DNA from: Helochares maculicollis
Lineage: Eukaryota; Arthropoda; Insecta; Coleoptera; Hydrophilidae
NCBI GenBank assembly: GCA_033557835.1
Contig: JAWQRO010000036.1
Location: 1 to 64,000 of the forward strand
DNA length: 64,000 nucleotides
Reading direction: 5' to 3'
The first letter of the stretch is position 1. The number at the start of each line of letters is the position of its first letter. Below are positions 61,135 through 64,000 of this stretch, piece by piece. Below the pieces are notes generated by a model that was not told the DNA's origin, did not search any database, and was given only the letters and a program-made list of their open reading frames with translations. Made by a program: the position numbers and the translations under genes.

Positions 61135-62150
61135 TACTAGGTTGTTCAATAAGATTTGCAATTCAATAAGAAAAACACAATTTTATGGTTTAAAATACAC
61201 ATTATTCAGTACACTATGTTCTCCCTGTATATCAATACACTTGTTCTAATTTATGATTCCATCCCTGAAGTGAGAGCCTGGAAGAGCTGCAAAATACGCT
61301 TCCACATCTGTTATGATCTAATGATTTTATGAAAAACGCTTTCTACGCATGAATTATTTTTAGATGAAGTTGCTACTGAGTATGGTGGATTCGAACAATT
61401 CGAACTTTATTTCATGGATTTTGTAAAAAAATTCTTGTGACACGGTGCACTGTCCTGATGAAAAAGGTTTTTTTACGAATTTTTTCCTTCGGCTGGTCTA
61501 AAAGGTTACAATAATATTCAGAATTTATTGTTTTATAAATTTGCAAGTAATCCACAAACAGAATTCCTATCGCATCCCAAAAAGCTGATGCCAACACTGT
61601 TGCGTCCTATTGGGGCGCTGAAGGGAGAGGGTGGTATCCCCCACTACTTTCTCATAGGTTAGGTATAGAGATAAGTTTAGTTTTAAAGTAAGTGTTAAGT
61701 ATGCAACTGTAAAGAATAGTAATAAGTAATTTGTAAGCCCTTGTACATACCATTGGGAAGTGATTAAATACAATAATATACTGTCCACATCGTATTAACG
61801 CGTATGAGGTGCGTAATTTCGATCCTTGCTACATTTTGGTCTTCGAGCCGGATAATACAAACACCTTCTTACACGATATCTGGACATGAACTTGTTTCAG
61901 AACCAAAGAACCGGGTTCACATCACTTTTTAACTTCTTGTTTAGATTCTCATCCATAGTGACAAAATGACCCACAAAATGCACTTTATCCTTTTCGAAGT
62001 GTTGCTGGAAAACTCGCATTCAAATGTGTTTTAGTACCATTGTTAGCAAATGCGGAACAAATTTGTACACATTTTTTTGAAACCCAATATTTCAGTTAAA
62101 ATATTGCTTACACTGTCTAATGAGAGGCCTGTTATAGGGCCCTTCACTTG
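61135..62150 (-). mobile_element. Decayed mariner transposon, copy E, split by a solo LTR
   Basis: The left edge TACTAGGTTGTTCAATAAG matches copies A and C. The following sequence aligns by eye with them through the C-terminal coding part (61150-61480) and the catalytic region (61480-61597). After the LTR it continues in the N-terminal direction (61865-62140, with TGCTGGAAAACTCGCATTC and CAATATTTCAGTTAAAATAT). The right end is truncated near 62150 before the expected terminal repeat. Numerous stops make it inactive. Without the 262-bp insertion the flanks join to a segment equivalent to that in copy A. Confidence 0.85.
61593..61864 (+). mobile_element. Solo LTR with 5-bp target duplication, inserted in mariner copy E
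   Basis: The inserted unit is 61598-61859 (262 bp). It starts TGTTGCGTCC and ends GATAATACA, so it has TGT...ACA ends. The five bases AACAC flank it on both sides (61593-61597 and 61860-61864). Comparison with mariner copies A and C shows that the uninterrupted mariner reads GCC-AACAC-CTTCTTAC here, so the duplication is from insertion. Size, termini and 5-bp duplication identify a solo LTR left by recombination between the two LTRs of a retrotransposon. The 3' part includes GGTCTTCGAGCCGGATAA, which I associate loosely with BEL/Pao elements. Strand is given as read from TG to CA. Confidence 0.88.
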
Positions 62151-62160
62151 AGCATAGTTA

Positions 62161-63260
62161 GTAAAAATTAATTCCATACAGGGCTTTTTTTCTTCATGAA
62201 AGTTCTGAAATTTAAGCACCCTCTGTGTAAAAGAAGGGATTCATCTAAACAAAATCACTTGTTGGGAAAATAATTGCTTTGAAATTTTTGCATCATAAAG
62301 TCTAAAAAATATTTGATATATTTTTTTAAGTCGATGAATGGTATAAGCCACTTCATTTAACTCTGCTGTCAAACAACGTAATATTTGTTTCAATCTTCCA
62401 CCTGTCAATATATAAAAATATGGGATGATGATATAAAGAATCATAAGTTTGTTGAATGATGGACATTTTATTTCTCCCTGCAACCCAAAAATATGTCCAC
62501 ATCTTTTCTTGTCAAAGACTCAAAATTTGCTTTTCTACTGGGTCCAGTATGAGGACCATACGTTGTTGTTAATATATATCAGTAGTTGTGCAATTTATTA
62601 TCCAATTAATTATTTCATCATCAAAGAACTTGAAAAATATTTCTAAAGGTGTTGCATTTTCATTACAGTCAAATTTTACTCCTGTATTAGCTTAATCTAA
62701 ATTGATATATTTAATGGATCTTATATTATCATGACATAAGTCATCAATACAGGATTCTGAGTCAGTGGGAGTTTTATCAATATTATAATTTTATTTATCA
62801 GGTACTTCGTTTTCAATTTCTTATTCGCTGATAGTGTTTAATTGTTCACTTCTTTCACTTCAAACAGCTGCATAAACATTCCTCTTAATTTTTATCCATA
62901 CTGCCATAATAAGTTTTAAATACCAATATAATAAATTTGCTTTCCATACTTTCAAAGTTGATACAGTTACTTTAAACATTTTTTAACGAAATTAGTGCAC
63001 CAGTATGCATTGGACTAGAATTAGCAAATTAAAGTAATTTATTATTTTTTTAATAGTTACGAGTACACTACGAGAACAGATTGATATTATCTAGGTACTA
63101 AATCAAGCTATATTTTGACCCATTACTCATTCTTATAGCATAAAAGAATTCGGTGATATGTGCCATTATGTCAAAAATGGTCCAATATAGGTTACTCTCC
63201 CCTACATGATATGAATAAAACTACCATTAGAAAGTTGCAGAAGTAATGGGTTAGAAATAC
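62161..63260. other. Unassigned sequence with a minus-strand protein-like trace
   Basis: On the minus strand, TTYGPHTGPSRKANFESLTR and KDVDIFLGCREK (about 62568-62475) end in a stop. An overlapping frame then continues QILRCLTAELNEVAYTIHRL (about 62385-62320). The composition looks protein-derived and may be another transposon relic, but I do not recognise it. The rest is AT-rich with nothing clear. Confidence 0.35.
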
Positions 63261-63471
63261 TACCTATCTGTTGAGCTCTTTTCAACATTAAAACTCTTCC
63301 TAGACTCCATGTCATCTAAAGAAAAACTAGCTTTTTAAATGTTTGATGAAATGGCTATGAAAGAAGATGTTGAATATTCTGTAGCTGAGAATAAGATAGT
63401 GGGATTTGTATCTGATGTTCATATTGAATTTTCAAATCATGTATTAGTACTTTTATTAAAATCAATAACAG
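63261..63471 (+). pseudogene. P-element/THAP9-like transposase exon (relic)
   Basis: The + strand frame reads YLSVELFSTLKLFLDSMSSK, then EKLAF, a stop codon (TAA at 63336-63338), and MFDEMAMKEDVEYSVAENKI, VGFVSDVHIEFSNHVLVLLL and KSIT. The pattern 'MS.KEKL..LMFDEM.IKE...Y....D.I.GF......NH.LVF..RG.T' belongs to the RNase H-like catalytic core of P-element-type transposases; the Asp in FDEM is the expected first catalytic residue. The frame runs straight into a consensus splice donor (G|GTAAGT at 63471/63472), consistent with the intron-containing P-type genes. Apart from the one stop, this short piece is well preserved. No other exon or terminal repeat was found. Confidence 0.7.
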
Positions 63472-63542
63472 GTAAGTTCTAGCATATTATTATACACGAG
63501 GAGCTGTAAAAACAAAATCTCTAGGTAATTAAATTCAAGATA

Positions 63543-64000
63543 TACGAGCTGTGTTCAATAAGTATCGCGAATTTTGAATTTTCGCGGATTACGTATATTC
63601 AAATTTCGATTTTTTGCGGCGTTATGTTGGTACTCATGACTCTCACTTATACCAACAAGTTAGGCCATTTTGAATGTTCAGTTAATTGTTGACAGCTGCT
63701 TTGCTTGCACGTGTTTTGGTTCGTCTTTGATTTTTACCTATTCAAAAAAATGGATCATAGAACCTGTATCAAACTTTGTGTGAAAAATTAAATTAAGTGC
63801 ACGGATGCATTCCGAATGTTGACTGTTGACTGATACGGAGAAGCTACCTTGGACCGAAGCAACGTTTATCGGTGGTACAAAATGTTCTCAGAAGGCCGAG
63901 AAGATGTGAACGAAGAAGAGCGTGCCGGAGGCCCGATCACTACAATAATAGACGAAAAAATTGATGAAGTGAAGAAAATGGTATTGGCCAATCCTTGACT
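63543..64000 (+). mobile_element. 5' end of a third mariner lineage, cut by the window edge
   Basis: A terminal repeat starts at TA (63543) with TACGAGCTGTGTTCAATAAG. A transposase start follows at ATG 63750. The N-terminal frame reads MDHRTCIKLCVKN, a stop (TAA 63789-63791), KCTDAFRMLTVD, a stop (TGA 63831), then YGEATLDRSNVYRWYKMFSE, GREDVNEEERAGGP and DEKIDEVKKMVLANP before another TGA at 63996. This is the helix-turn-helix region of a mariner-type transposase ('YGEEALSR..V..W...F.EGRE...D..R.GRP..S'). It is a different group from copies A/C/E and from the Mos1-like copies. Three in-frame stops show it is dead. The catalytic domain lies outside the window. Confidence 0.85.

Overview
This window looks like nuclear DNA of an insect. 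It is AT-rich with introns and very little coding sequence. It carries decayed copies of transposon families typical of insect genomes (mariner, piggyBac, a P-element-like transposase, Ty3/gypsy, a LINE, a tRNA-derived SINE). The one long conserved protein, SSRP1, reads like the arthropod form. I cannot name the order or species.

Only two host genes are clearly supported, and they converge. On the + strand are the last two coding exons of a C2H2 zinc-finger protein (48628-48711 and 52444-52607, stop TAA), separated by a 3.7-kb intron. The gene's earlier exons are not recognisable here; much of the sequence to the left may be its introns and regulatory DNA. On the - strand is the large 3' terminal exon of SSRP1, the HMG-box subunit of the FACT histone chaperone (57816-59136). 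Its upstream exons are not seen before the window ends, so the following intron is at least 4.8 kb. That intron has collected a SINE, a mariner split by a solo LTR, a P-element-like fragment and another mariner.

Layout: 1-5.6 kb holds a mariner relic, a copy of a dispersed motif, and LINE and DUF7869-like relics. 5.6-10.1 kb is mostly unique, with a complex island at 7.2-8.8 kb. 10.1-13.1 kb has a block of the dispersed repeat, a second mariner lineage and a piggyBac relic. 13-27 kb is largely unassigned, with a mariner at 18.5 kb and a repeat block at 20.2 kb. 27.3-30.4 kb is a diverged tandem array with a unit near 370 bp. 32.4-35.8 kb is a Mos1-like mariner followed by an antisense gypsy relic whose RNase H region is interrupted by an 8-bp satellite. 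36-45 kb is mostly unassigned, with a small tandem array at 42.2 kb. 45.1-47.9 kb is another repeat array. The zinc-finger exons, a tandem array at 55.6-57.1 kb and SSRP1 follow.

The most distinctive unexplained feature is a dispersed motif built from a small hairpin (TAAGC-TTC-GCTTA) followed by a GATTCGCTCGCTTCGCTCGC-like stretch. I count over 25 diverged copies in both orientations across the window, often inside tandem units of a few hundred bases. I do not recognise it as a known element. Mobile-element boundaries are approximate unless flanking duplications are given; readings of decayed proteins were made by eye.
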